From the NCBI RefSeq assembly GCF_023516575.1, contig NZ_JAMGBE010000002.1, positions 708,320 to 772,319 on the forward strand: 64,000 bases of DNA, written 5' to 3'. Positions 27,825 through 36,555 of the stretch are shown here, piece after piece. Position numbers and translations under genes: made by a program. This DNA comes from Sphingomonas hankyongi (GTDB lineage Bacteria; Pseudomonadota; Alphaproteobacteria; Sphingomonadales; Sphingomonadaceae). Numbering within the stretch: position 1 is the first letter of the stretch; each line of letters opens with the position of its first letter. The notes under the pieces were generated by a model, which was given only the letters and a program-made list of their open reading frames with translations, ran no database searches and was not told the origin of the DNA.

Positions 27825-28829
27825 TCAGGCCTTGTGGGCGACGCTTTCGGGCAGGTCCTCCCCGAACACCCGCTGGTAATATTCCGCGATCAGCGGCCGC
27901 TCGCTTTCGTCGCACTTGTTGAGGAACGATACGCGGAAGGCATAACCGACGTCGCCGAAGATATGCGCGTTCTGCGCCCAGCTTATCACCGTGCGCGGGC
28001 TCATAACCGTCGAAATGTCGCCGTTGATGAATCCCTGCCGCGAAAGCTCTGCAACCTTGATCATCTTGACCACGATCGCCTTGCCGCCGGGCTCGTCATA
28101 TTCGCCCGACTTGGCGAGCACGATCTGCGCCTCGACCTCGGCGGGCAGGTAATTGAGCGTGGTGACGATGTTCCAGCGGTCCATCTGGCCCTGATTGATC
28201 GCCTGCGTGCCGTGGTAGAGCCCGGTGGTGTCGCCCAGGCCGACCGTGTTCGTCGTCGCAAAAAGGCGGAACCAGGGGTTCGGCCGGATCACGCGATTCT
28301 GGTCGAGAAGGGTAAGCTTGCCCTCGGCCTCCAGCACGCGCTGGATCACGAACATCACATCGGGTCGCCCGGCGTCATATTCGTCGAAGACCAGCGCGAC
28401 CGGATGCTGGAGAGCCCACGGCAGCAGCCCTTCCCGAAACTCCGTGACCTGCTGGCCATCGCGAAGCACGATGGCATCGCGGCCGACGAGGTCGATGCGG
28501 CTGATGTGGGCATCGAGATTGATGCGGATGAGCGGCCAGTTGAGGCGCGCGGCAACCTGCTCGATGTGCGTCGACTTGCCGGTGCCATGATAGCCCTGGA
28601 CCATGACGCGACGGTTCTTCGAGAAGCCAGCGCAGATCGCCATCGTCGTATCGGGGTCGAAGACGTAGGTCGGATCGAGATCGGGAACGCGCTCGTCCGC
28701 CTCGCTGAACGCCGGAACCTCCATATCGGAGTCGACGCCGAACAAGTCACGAACCTTGGCCACCCTGTCGGGCGTCGCCATCAGGGTCTCCGCTCGGCTT
28801 TCGGGATTCACATTCGCCAAATCGGTCAT
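27825..28829 (-). CDS. cobS: Cobaltochelatase subunit CobS-like AAA+ ATPase
   Basis: A 334-residue MoxR-like AAA+ protein. Walker A is [18 protein letters not shown], Walker [12 protein letters not shown], and [21 protein letters not shown] is the family-typical sensor region. It partners with CobT in cobaltochelatase. The start at 28829 has AAGGCG upstream. cobS and cobT are normally close neighbours; here they are about 5.5 kb apart (CobS stop to CobT start) with a protease island between them. Confidence 0.95.
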   Translation of the reverse strand: MTDLANVNPESRAETLMATPDRVAKVRDLFGVDSDMEVPAFSEADERVPDLDPTYVFDPDTTMAICAGFSKNRRVMVQGYHGTGKSTHIEQVAARLNWPLIRINLDAHISRIDLVGRDAIVLRDGQQVTEFREGLLPWALQHPVALVFDEYDAGRPDVMFVIQRVLEAEGKLTLLDQNRVIRPNPWFRLFATTNTVGLGDTTGLYHGTQAINQGQMDRWNIVTTLNYLPAEVEAQIVLAKSGEYDEPGGKAIVVKMIKVAELSRQGFINGDISTVMSPRTVISWAQNAHIFGDVGYAFRVSFLNKCDESERPLIAEYYQRVFGEDLPESVAHKA

Positions 28830-28874
28830 GCGGTTCGCCTTAGGCCAGCCGGCCACGCGCCTCAACAATAGGCT

Positions 28875-29537
28875 TCAGGTCGCCTTCGGAGGCAGGGGGA
28901 AGAGCGTCACGAAGCGTTGCGCCAAGTCCATGTCGCCTTCGACCTGGATGATGCCGAAGGGTGCGCCGCCGTGGATTACGGCCGCAACATCAGTGGGGCT
29001 GCCGATGAACGTGACGTCGCAATCTTCCGGCTCACGCCGGTCGACGTCGAGCGCGCCCTCCCGAACCGTTGCGACGTAGCTCGCATCGCCAAGACGAAAA
29101 CCGATGCGCGCGTCAATCCCCTGAGCGCGTTCGGGCGAGATCAGCGTCTGCAGCGACATCAGCAGCGATACGTGGCTCATCGGCAAGGTCGGGTCGTGAA
29201 GCGGGCTCCGCGCCGCCCACCTGCCGAGCGAGGCGATCACAGGCACCGCCTCGAGCGCCCACTCGCTTGCAGCATAGACCTGCACCGACGCCGGCGGCGG
29301 CAGCTTGAACTTCCGCACCAGGCCACGGCCCTCCAGCTCGCCGAGCCGCTGTGTCAGCACATTTGCGCTGATTCCCTGCAGGTCGGTTTTCAATTCGGAG
29401 AAACGGCGCGGCCCATAAGCAAGCTCGCGGATGATGAGCATCGACCAGCGGTCACCCAGCAGGTCGAGTGCGTGGGCCAGTCCACACGCATCGTCGTAGC
29501 GTCGCTTATCCTGTTGAGTTAGTTTTTCTAACTGCAT
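28875..29537 (-). CDS. HxlR-type regulator with C-terminal SCP2-like domain
   Basis: A 220-residue protein. Residues about 15-110 are a winged-helix HxlR domain (CGLAHALDLLGDRWSMLIIRE, GISANVLTQRLGELEGRGLV). The C-terminal half (about 125-215) resembles an SCP2 sterol-carrier-like domain (VTFIGSPTDVAAVIHGG, GDMDLAQRFVTLFP), which may sense a lipophilic ligand. It is transcribed away from a six-gene cluster of detoxification-type genes and is the obvious candidate to control it. A perfect AGTTAG-N5-CTAACT palindrome lies in its first codons. HxlR proteins often respond to electrophiles, but the signal here is unknown. Confidence 0.88.
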   Translation of the reverse strand: MQLEKLTQQDKRRYDDACGLAHALDLLGDRWSMLIIRELAYGPRRFSELKTDLQGISANVLTQRLGELEGRGLVRKFKLPPPASVQVYAASEWALEAVPVIASLGRWAARSPLHDPTLPMSHVSLLMSLQTLISPERAQGIDARIGFRLGDASYVATVREGALDVDRREPEDCDVTFIGSPTDVAAVIHGGAPFGIIQVEGDMDLAQRFVTLFPLPPKAT

Positions 29538-29691
29538 GGTTGCAATATATTACTGACGCCGTCATAAAACAAGCGACTCGAGTCGCCGGGACGGGAATCG
29601 TCGAGGCGACTGCTGATCGGGATATAGCGGTAAGCGCTAGTGCTGATCCGTCACGAAAACAGGCGTATGGCGCCGCATTGAGGAGGGTGAG

Positions 29692-30378
29692 ATGCCAGTC
29701 GACCCCAATTCGAACATAGAAATCACGGCGTTTCGCTGGGTCCCCGAATTTGCTCAGGGCCTAGTGCGCGATCTCAGGATCCGCTGGGCACTGGAAGAGA
29801 TCGGGCGACCTTATTCCGTCCGCCTGCTCGACGCGCTCCATCCCCGCCCTTCCGAGTATTTTTGCGAGCAGCCGTTCGGGCAGGTGCCGATCTATAAGGA
29901 CAGCGAAGTCCAGCTCTTCGAAAGCGGCGCCATCCTGATCCACCTCGGCCTGCAGGACGAACGCCTTTTACCGTCCGATCGCCCGTCACAAATGCGCGGC
30001 ATTGCCTGGCTCATCGCAGCCCTCAACAGCGTGGAACCTGCCATTTTCCCACTGCTCATGATCAACGTCTTCAACAAGGGAGAGCCGTGGACGGAGGAGG
30101 CCCGACCGAAGTTCCTCGATCGCCTCAGGGAGCGCTTGAAGTGCGTTTCCGAAGCCCTCGGCGACAAGGAATGGCTGGAAGACCGATTCACCATTGGTGA
30201 TTTGATGACCGTCACCGTCCTGCGCCAACTTCGCGGTACAGGCATCCTCGATCATTTTCCCAATCTCGCAGCGCTCGTGAAGCGCGGAGAATCCCGGCCC
30301 GCGTTCCAGAGAGCCTTATCCGATCAGCTCGCAGTGTTCCGCGAGCACGAACCCCAACATGAAGGAGCAGCTGCATGA
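29692..30378 (+). CDS. Glutathione S-transferase family protein
   Basis: A 228-residue GST-fold protein. The N-terminal thioredoxin-like part has PFGQVPIYKDSEVQLFESGAI, with the cis-Pro and the ESxAI-like glutathione contacts. The helical C-terminal domain has FTIGDLMTVTVLR. First gene of the cluster divergent from the HxlR regulator. ATG preceded by GGAGGGTGAG. It overlaps the next gene by 4 bases. The substrate is unknown. Confidence 0.9.
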   Translation: MPVDPNSNIEITAFRWVPEFAQGLVRDLRIRWALEEIGRPYSVRLLDALHPRPSEYFCEQPFGQVPIYKDSEVQLFESGAILIHLGLQDERLLPSDRPSQMRGIAWLIAALNSVEPAIFPLLMINVFNKGEPWTEEARPKFLDRLRERLKCVSEALGDKEWLEDRFTIGDLMTVTVLRQLRGTGILDHFPNLAALVKRGESRPAFQRALSDQLAVFREHEPQHEGAAA

Positions 30379-31133
30379 CCTACTTTGAAGGATTCATCGT
30401 GCCCGTCCCCGAGGCGAACAAGGACGCTTACCTCCAACATGCAACCAACGCTTCGGGCCTGTTCAACGAAGTCGGCGTTCGCCGGATGGTGGAGAGCTGG
30501 GACAGCGACGTCCCGGAAGGCAAGGTTACGGACTTCCGCAAGGCGGTCGACGCCAAGCCCGATGAAAAGATCGTCTTCTCCTGGTTTGAATATCCATCGA
30601 GGCAGGAACGGGATGCGGCGAACGAGAAGTTCATGAGCGATCCTCGGATGGAGGAGATGGGCAAGAATATGCCCTTTGACGGCAAACGAATGATCATGGG
30701 TGGCTTCGACGCGATCGTCGAAGAAGGGTCCCCGGGCGGCAGCTATACCGATGGCTTCATCGTCCCCGTTCCCGAAGGGAATCGCGACGCCTATCGGGAG
30801 CTCGCATCCAAGATGGCCAAGGTCTTCCGCCAGCATGGTGCGTCACGCGTGATTGAATCGATCGCCGATGACGTTTCGCGTGGCGAGGTCACCGACTTCT
30901 ATCGGGCAGTGAATGCCGAAGAGGGCGAGACGGTCGTGTTCTCGTTCATCGAATGGCCGGATAAGCAGACCCGTGACGATGCCTGGCAAAAGATCATGTC
31001 GGACGAAAGCCTGAAGCCCGAAGGCGAGATGCCCTTCGCCGGCCAACGGATGTTCTGGGGCGGCTTCGACAAGATCGTCGACACGGCCGAGAAGCAATCG
31101 GCGCCGCGGTCAGGGACTCCAGTCACCGCTTAA
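30375..31133 (+). CDS. Tandem DUF1428 fusion protein
   Basis: A 252-residue protein made of two DUF1428 units of about 118 residues. Unit 1 begins YFEGFIVPVPEANKDAY and unit 2 YTDGFIVPVPEGNRDAY. Each ends with MPFxGxRMxxGGFD (MPFDGKRMIMGGFD and MPFAGQRMFWGGFD). DUF1428 proteins are usually single-unit with a ferredoxin-like (dimeric alpha-beta barrel) fold, so the fusion probably makes the usual dimer in one chain. Function unknown. It lies in a tight cluster with GST, VOC and RibD-C genes. Confidence 0.88.
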   Translation: MTYFEGFIVPVPEANKDAYLQHATNASGLFNEVGVRRMVESWDSDVPEGKVTDFRKAVDAKPDEKIVFSWFEYPSRQERDAANEKFMSDPRMEEMGKNMPFDGKRMIMGGFDAIVEEGSPGGSYTDGFIVPVPEGNRDAYRELASKMAKVFRQHGASRVIESIADDVSRGEVTDFYRAVNAEEGETVVFSFIEWPDKQTRDDAWQKIMSDESLKPEGEMPFAGQRMFWGGFDKIVDTAEKQSAPRSGTPVTA

Positions 31134-31174
31134 CCCAGGCCCTTCGTGGCCCCAGCGACAAGGGAGAGTGAAGC

Positions 31175-32017
31175 ATGACCGACGTACGTGACGAGGCGGT
31201 GGGAACCGCCCCGGCGAATGATCGCGGCACCGATCGTGGCAGTTTCATCTGGTACGAACTCATGACCACCGACGCGGAAGGAGCAAAAGCCTTCTATGAT
31301 GAGGTCGTCGGCTGGAACATCGGCGAGGCTTCGCCGGACTTCAACGGCTATCGCATGATCGGCCGAAGCGACGGAAAGGCGGCCGGCGGCGTACTGCCCT
31401 TGACCAGCGAAATGCAGCAGCATGGGGCGCGGCCGACATGGCTCGGCTACATCCATGTTACGGACGTGGATCGCGCCGTCGGCTCGATCGAACAAGCCGG
31501 CGGGAAGTCGATGATGCCCGCTTTCGACATCCCTAATGTCGGCCGCATCGCGATGGTCACGGACCCGCAGGGCGCGGCCTTTTACCTGATGAAGCCGATC
31601 CCGCCCGCTGACGATCCGCACGGACAGAGTGACGTCTTCTCCGTCGACCAGCCGCAACGCGTGCGCTGGAACGAACTGGCGACTGCCGACCCCGGGGCGG
31701 CGATCGAATTCTACAAGGAACAGTTCGGCTGGGCCCAGGAAGGCGACATGGATATGGGCTCCATGGGCAAATACAGCTTCCTGCAACACGAAGGGAAGGG
31801 CATCGGGGCCGTCATGCGCAAGCCGGATCAGATGCCGGTCAGCATGTGGACCTATTACATCGGCGTCGACGACATCGATCGCGCGGCGAATGCCATCCGC
31901 GATGGCGGAGGCCAGATCCTCAACGGGCCGATGGAGATTCCGGGCGGCGAGTACGCGCTCAACGGCATGGATCCGCAAGGCGCGCCCTTCGGACTCGTCG
32001 GGCCTCGATGCTCGTGA
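31175..32017 (+). CDS. VOC family protein with two glyoxalase-like domains
   Basis: A 280-residue protein with two vicinal-oxygen-chelate units (about 20-140 and 155-278). Unit 1 has FIWYELMTTDAEGAKAFYDEVVGW and IAMVTDPQGAAFYLMKP. Unit 2 has VRWNELATADPGAAIEFYKEQFGW and MDPQGAPFGLVGP. This double-VOC layout resembles CFP-30B-like proteins of unknown substrate. GGGAGAGTG precedes the ATG. In a row with the other detoxification-type genes. Confidence 0.9.
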   Translation: MTDVRDEAVGTAPANDRGTDRGSFIWYELMTTDAEGAKAFYDEVVGWNIGEASPDFNGYRMIGRSDGKAAGGVLPLTSEMQQHGARPTWLGYIHVTDVDRAVGSIEQAGGKSMMPAFDIPNVGRIAMVTDPQGAAFYLMKPIPPADDPHGQSDVFSVDQPQRVRWNELATADPGAAIEFYKEQFGWAQEGDMDMGSMGKYSFLQHEGKGIGAVMRKPDQMPVSMWTYYIGVDDIDRAANAIRDGGGQILNGPMEIPGGEYALNGMDPQGAPFGLVGPRCS

Positions 32018-32035
32018 ATCATTGAGGAGGGAATA

Positions 32036-32533
32036 ATGTCCAACAAGCTCACGACCTGCCTCTGGTTCGACAAAGGCGAAGCGAGGAAGGCGGCGGAATT
32101 CTACGCGTCGGTCTTCCCGGATACGCATGTCGGGCCCGCCCACAACGCCAGCACCGACTTTCCCGGCGGGCACGAAGGCGAAGAACTGACGGTCGAGTTC
32201 ACATTGCTCGGTCAATCGTTCGTCGGCCTGAACGGAGGCCCGAACTTCAAGCCCAATGAAGCGGTCAGCTTCATGGTGGTCACCGAAGACCAGGAGGAGA
32301 CTGACCGCTATTGGAACGCCGTCGTCGGCAACGGCGGCCAGGAAAGCGCTTGCGGCTGGTGCAAGGACCGGTGGGGCTTCTCATGGCAGATCACGCCACG
32401 CGTCCTCCTCGAGGCGATGGACAATCCCGACAAGGCTGCCGCGAAACGTGCCTTTGAAGCGATGATGACCATGCACAAGATCGACGTCGCGAAGATTGAA
32501 GCGGCGTTCGCCGGTGAGACAACCGATGCGTAA
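32036..32533 (+). CDS. PhnB-like VOC family protein
   Basis: A 165-residue single-domain protein: TTCLWFDKGEARKAAEFYASVFPDT, QSFVGLNGGPNFKPNEAVSF and CGWCKDRWGFSWQITP are typical of the PhnB-like 3-demethylubiquinone-methyltransferase-named group. The true activity is unknown despite the old name. It follows the double VOC gene by 18 bases with GAGGAGGGA upstream, and overlaps the next gene by 8 bases. Confidence 0.9.
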   Translation: MSNKLTTCLWFDKGEARKAAEFYASVFPDTHVGPAHNASTDFPGGHEGEELTVEFTLLGQSFVGLNGGPNFKPNEAVSFMVVTEDQEETDRYWNAVVGNGGQESACGWCKDRWGFSWQITPRVLLEAMDNPDKAAAKRAFEAMMTMHKIDVAKIEAAFAGETTDA

Positions 32534-33188
32534 GCTAACCGGCGCCGTTTTCGTCTCTCTCGACGGTGTGATGCAGGCGCCGGGCGGACCGGAAGAGGAC
32601 CCGACCAGCGACTTTCGCTTCGGCGGGTGGGTTCAGCCCTTCTGGAGCGAGAGCATGGGCCCGTTCGAAGAGATAATCATGGGCGAATACGACCTGCTGC
32701 TGGGCAAGCGGACCTACGACATCTTCTCGGCTTATTGGCCGTACAATCAGGACAATCCGATCGGCGAGAAATTCCAGCGCATCAACAAATATGTGCTTAC
32801 CCATTCGGACGAAGATTTGACCTGGGACAACAGCCATAGGCTTTCGGGCCACACGCCAGAAGCGGTCGCCCAGCTCAAGCGCAGTGAGGGTCGCGACCTA
32901 CTCATCCAGGGCAGCAGCACGCTCTACCCGCCCCTGCTTGCAGCAGGCCTGATAGACCGCCTTGTCCTGATAACCTTTCCGGTCATCCTCGGGGAGGGCA
33001 AGAGCATCTTCGACGGGTCGCAAGGCTCCGGACAGCTCAAGCTCACGGACCATTTCATATCGGAGACGGGCGTGGTCCTTGCTTCGTACGAGCCCGCCGG
33101 AAATGTCCCAACGGGCACCTTCGAGAACAAGCCTCCGAGCGCTGAAGAGCTGGAACGGCGCGAAAAAATGGAGGCGGGAAGCTGGTGA
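32526..33188 (+). CDS. Dihydrofolate reductase-like (RibD C-terminal domain) protein
   Basis: A 220-residue NADPH-binding reductase-fold protein: KLTGAVFVSLDGVMQAPGG at the start, LLLGKRTYDIFSAYWP, LLIQGSSTLYPPLLAAGLIDRL and FPVILGEGKSIFD near the end. These are the standard blocks of stand-alone RibD-C proteins such as YyaP/YwjB. Physiological substrate unknown. Start at 32526 lies inside the preceding gene end; it overlaps the following GST by 4 bases. Confidence 0.9.
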   Translation: MRKLTGAVFVSLDGVMQAPGGPEEDPTSDFRFGGWVQPFWSESMGPFEEIIMGEYDLLLGKRTYDIFSAYWPYNQDNPIGEKFQRINKYVLTHSDEDLTWDNSHRLSGHTPEAVAQLKRSEGRDLLIQGSSTLYPPLLAAGLIDRLVLITFPVILGEGKSIFDGSQGSGQLKLTDHFISETGVVLASYEPAGNVPTGTFENKPPSAEELERREKMEAGSW

Positions 33189-33841
33189 GCGTGGAGTTAT
33201 TCGGTCACCCATTCAGCAGCTATACTCAGAAAGTCTTGATTGCCCTTTGGGCGGACGAGACGCCGTTCGAGTATCGCATCCTGGAGCAGGACTTCCCCGA
33301 GAATGGCGAAGTGCTTGCCAGGCACTCGCCGTTCGGCCTGTTCCCCTTGCTGCTCGACGGGGAGACAGCTGTGTTTGAATCGACCCCGATTATCGAACAT
33401 CTGCAGGCTCATCATCCGGGTGCGAACCGTTGGATCCCCGACGGCGAAGCCGGTCGAAGGACCCGCTTCCTGGACCGATTCTTCGACCTCCATGTGATGG
33501 GCAACATGCAAAAGCCGGTGATCGACGCGATCCGGCCCGAAGGCTCGCGAGACCCCTTTGGCGTCGAGAAGGCGCGCAAGTCGCTTCACATCGCCTATGA
33601 CTGGCTGGAGGCGAACCTTGGTGACGGCCCATGGGCGATCGGCGATGCCTTCACGCTTGCAGATTGTGCGGCCGCTCCAGCGCTCTTCTACTCTGACTGG
33701 ATCGAAAGGATCGGTCCTGCGCGCCCCAGGCTCATCTCCTATCGCGCACGTCTGCTTAGCCATCCGATCGTGGCCCGTGCCGTCGACGAAGGCCGGCCCT
33801 ACCGACATTATTTCCCGCTCGGCGCGCCCGACCGCGATTAA
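33185..33841 (+). CDS. Glutathione S-transferase family protein (second)
   Basis: A 218-residue GST: N-terminal VELFGHPFSSYTQKVLIALW, FGLFPLLLDGETAVFESTPII and C-terminal FTLADCAAAPALFYSDW. GTG start overlapping the RibD-C gene. Last gene of the six-gene cluster; its stop overlaps the convergent dnaJ-like gene stop. It is not a close copy of the first GST, so two different activities are likely. Confidence 0.9.
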   Translation: MSVELFGHPFSSYTQKVLIALWADETPFEYRILEQDFPENGEVLARHSPFGLFPLLLDGETAVFESTPIIEHLQAHHPGANRWIPDGEAGRRTRFLDRFFDLHVMGNMQKPVIDAIRPEGSRDPFGVEKARKSLHIAYDWLEANLGDGPWAIGDAFTLADCAAAPALFYSDWIERIGPARPRLISYRARLLSHPIVARAVDEGRPYRHYFPLGAPDRD

Positions 33842-34413
33842 GCGAAGGCGGCGGATTTCCGCAGCAGCTGATAGGCCTCGATCACCTCCCCCAGCTTGCC
33901 TTCATGGCTGCGGTCGCCGCCGTTCTTGTCCGGATGGTAGCGACGCACGAGCGCAGAGTAGCGCTTGCGCAGGGAGTGCATGTCTGAGTCTTCGCCAAGC
34001 CCAAGGACAGCTAGTGCTCTCCGCTCCGCCTTGCTGAACCTGTTCGGTGCTTCGCCTCGGCGCGCCTGGCCTCGAAAACGAGCGGAAATGGCATCGAGCG
34101 GATCGGAGAAATCGCTCCACGCCGGGGGCGGATCGGCCCCATTGGTCGCGAACTTGCGGCTTGGCCGCTCCCACCCGCCGAGAGGGCCCTGCGCCTCGTG
34201 GATTTCATCGGGAGTCATGCCCTCGAAATAATTGTACTTCGTATTGTGCTCACGGACGTGATCAAGGCACAGGAAGCGCCATGACCCCGGTCCGTCGAAA
34301 TTGGCCGCCGGCAGCGGCGCCTTGTACTCGCCGGGCGCGCGGCATCCGGGAACTGCGCAATGCGCGCGCGCCCCTTCGACCCGCCCATGCAATTTGCCTT
34401 GCTTCGAAGCCAC
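33838..34413 (-). CDS. J-domain protein
   Basis: A 191-residue protein with the J domain at its C-terminus (about 130-188, with RRYHPDKNGGDRS holding the essential HPD). The N-terminal part has paired cysteines and histidine (CAVPGCRAPGEYKAPLP; RFLCLDHVREHN) suggesting a metal site. This layout is common in alphaproteobacteria beside bolA, from which it diverges by 38 bases. It probably recruits DnaK to a specific client. Confidence 0.9.
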   Translation of the reverse strand: MASKQGKLHGRVEGARAHCAVPGCRAPGEYKAPLPAANFDGPGSWRFLCLDHVREHNTKYNYFEGMTPDEIHEAQGPLGGWERPSRKFATNGADPPPAWSDFSDPLDAISARFRGQARRGEAPNRFSKAERRALAVLGLGEDSDMHSLRKRYSALVRRYHPDKNGGDRSHEGKLGEVIEAYQLLRKSAAFA

Positions 34414-34451
34414 AACTTCTCCGTCTCGCGAACCCTTCTATATAGGCCGTC

Positions 34452-34739
34452 ATGAACGCGCTCGCCACGGGACCGGTCGCAACCGAAATGCTTCGCCGGC
34501 TCAATTCGGCGCTCCAGCCTTCACGGATCGAGCTGGTCGACGACAGCGAGCAGCATCGCGGGCATGGCGGATACAATCCGGCGGGGGAAAGCCACTTCAG
34601 CCTTTTCGTCGAAAGCGCCGCGTTCAGCGGCAAGAACCGCGTCGAACGACAGCGGATGATCTACCGGGCTCTCGGCGACATGATGCACGCCCGTGTCCAT
34701 GCATTGTCGATAAGAGCAGCAGCGCCAGGAGAAGGATAA
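34452..34739 (+). CDS. BolA family protein
   Basis: A 95-residue BolA: SRIELVDDSEQHRGHGGYNPAGESHFSL and FSGKNRVERQRMIYRALGDMM, with the conserved His and the FxGxxxxxRxR pattern. BolA proteins work with monothiol glutaredoxins in iron-sulfur cluster handling. One-base overlap (TAATG) with the pirin gene. Confidence 0.95.
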   Translation: MNALATGPVATEMLRRLNSALQPSRIELVDDSEQHRGHGGYNPAGESHFSLFVESAAFSGKNRVERQRMIYRALGDMMHARVHALSIRAAAPGEG

Positions 34740-35644
34740 TGGCCACCGTCGAAACAGCGTTCGAGCAGATCATCGCGCCGGTCACGCACGACCTTGGCGC
34801 CTTCAAGGTCAACCGGACGCTGCCGAGCAGGCCCCGCACCATGGTCGGACCGTTCATCTTCGTCGACGAGTTCGGCCCTGCGCGGCTGCCCGCCGGCCAG
34901 GGCATGGACGTGCGGCCCCACCCTCACATCAACCTGGCGACGGTCACCTATTTATTCGAAGGCGCAATCGAGCATCGCGACAGCATCGGATCGCACCAGG
35001 TTATCGAGCCGGGAGCGATCAACCTGATGACAGCCGGCAGCGGAATCACTCATTCGGAGCGGTCGCCGCAGGCGCTGCGCGAGGATGGACCGAGCCTGTA
35101 CGGGATGCAGACCTGGCTTGCCCTGCCGGACGGACGGGAGGAGATCGACCCGGCATTCAACCATGTCCCTTCCGACGGATTGCCGACGGTGCAGGACGGC
35201 ACAGTAACGGCCAAGGTGCTGATGGGCACTTTGTGGGGCGCGACCGCGGCAACGCCACAACATTCGCCGACCATCTATGCGGACATCGAACTAGCCGCCG
35301 GCGGCGCTATCCCGATCGAAGCCGAGGCGGACGAGCGCGCGATCATGCTGGTGGGCGGAGAGGCCGATCTCGACGGCCAGGCGCTCGACCTGTTTGCCTT
35401 ATACGTCTTGAAGCCGGGCCATGTCGCACGCCTTGCGAGCCGGAGCGGTGGCAAGGCCATGCTGATGGGCGGGCAGGCGTTCACCACGCCGCGGCACGTG
35501 TTCTGGAACTTCGTGTCCTCGTCGCGAGACCGAATCAACCAGGCCAAGGAAGACTGGAAAGCAATGCGCTTCGCGCTGCCGCCCGGAGACGATCACGAAT
35601 TCATCCCGCTTCCGGAAGTGCCGACGACGGTCAGCTATCCATGA
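34739..35644 (+). CDS. Pirin family protein
   Basis: A 301-residue bicupin. The metal-binding N-terminal cupin has VDEFGPARLPAGQGMDVRPHPHINLATVTYLFEG and HSERSP, with the three His and one Glu positions expected for iron. The pirin C-terminal domain ends near NFVSSSRDRINQAKEDW. Quercetinase or regulatory roles are known for some pirins; the role here is open. Start at 34739 follows AGGAGAAGG and is coupled to bolA. It overlaps the hydrolase gene by 4 bases. Confidence 0.93.
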   Translation: MATVETAFEQIIAPVTHDLGAFKVNRTLPSRPRTMVGPFIFVDEFGPARLPAGQGMDVRPHPHINLATVTYLFEGAIEHRDSIGSHQVIEPGAINLMTAGSGITHSERSPQALREDGPSLYGMQTWLALPDGREEIDPAFNHVPSDGLPTVQDGTVTAKVLMGTLWGATAATPQHSPTIYADIELAAGGAIPIEAEADERAIMLVGGEADLDGQALDLFALYVLKPGHVARLASRSGGKAMLMGGQAFTTPRHVFWNFVSSSRDRINQAKEDWKAMRFALPPGDDHEFIPLPEVPTTVSYP

Positions 35645-36555
35645 TCGAGTTCCGCCGCGTTCCACTGTGCACTGGTGTCACGCTGAATGTCGCGTTCGCG
35701 GGACAGCCCGACAAGCCGGCAGTCCTGCTCCTCCACGGCTTCCCGGAGTCCCACCGCACTTGGCGCGAGCTGGCGCCTCGCCTGGAGGACGACTTTCACC
35801 TGGTGATGCCGGACCAGCGCGGTTTCGCCGGGTCGGACCGGCCAGCCGAAGTCGAGGCCTATCAGACCGATACCTTGGTCGACGACATATTCGCGCTTGC
35901 GAGCGCCATCGGGCTAGAGAGCTTCACGCTCGTCGGCCATGATTGGGGCGGAGCGATCGCATGGGCCGCCGCACTGCGCGACGATCCGCGCTTGTCTCGC
36001 CTCGCCATCGTCAACGCGCCACACCCGGTGATCTTCCAGAAGAGCCTCGTGGAAAACGAGCACCAGCGCGCCGCGTCGCAATATATCAACGCGTTTCGCG
36101 TTTCCGGATTCGAGAAAACCGTGGAGGCGATGGGCTACGACGCCTTCTTCGAGAAGACGTTCTCCGGGCATGTCGACATTTCGAAGATCCCGGAGGCCGA
36201 GAAGCGGCAATATATCGCGGATTGGTCCCAGCCCGGTGGGTTCGCCGCCATGCTCAACTGGTACCGCGCGGCGAAGGTCGTCGTGCCTCCCCCGGGCGTC
36301 ACCGTTCCCCTGCCCGACTTCCTGCTGCGCGCCTTCCCGAAAGTGAAAGTGCCGACCCTGGTGATCTGGGGGATGCGGGACAAGGCGCTACTGCCGATGC
36401 AGCTCGACGGGCTGGGTGACCTCGTCGAGGATTTGCGGGTCGTTCGCCTGGCCGGTGCGGGGCATTTCGCGCCCTGGGAGGCGCCCGAAGAAGTCGTATC
36501 GGCGATCGCCCCCTTCCTCGCGGAAGGCGCCGGCGCTACTGCCCCTGCCGCATGA
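35641..36555 (+). CDS. Alpha/beta hydrolase, epoxide-hydrolase-like
   Basis: A 304-residue hydrolase. LLLHGFPESHRTWRELAP carries the HGxP oxyanion motif. LVGHDWGGAIAW gives the nucleophile elbow with Asp, and HFAPWEAPE the catalytic His. Two Tyr in the cap (for example ASQYINAF and MLNWYRAA) fit an epoxide hydrolase rather than a haloalkane dehalogenase. Coupled by ATGA overlaps to pirin before and nusB after. Confidence 0.9.
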   Translation: MIEFRRVPLCTGVTLNVAFAGQPDKPAVLLLHGFPESHRTWRELAPRLEDDFHLVMPDQRGFAGSDRPAEVEAYQTDTLVDDIFALASAIGLESFTLVGHDWGGAIAWAAALRDDPRLSRLAIVNAPHPVIFQKSLVENEHQRAASQYINAFRVSGFEKTVEAMGYDAFFEKTFSGHVDISKIPEAEKRQYIADWSQPGGFAAMLNWYRAAKVVVPPPGVTVPLPDFLLRAFPKVKVPTLVIWGMRDKALLPMQLDGLGDLVEDLRVVRLAGAGHFAPWEAPEEVVSAIAPFLAEGAGATAPAA

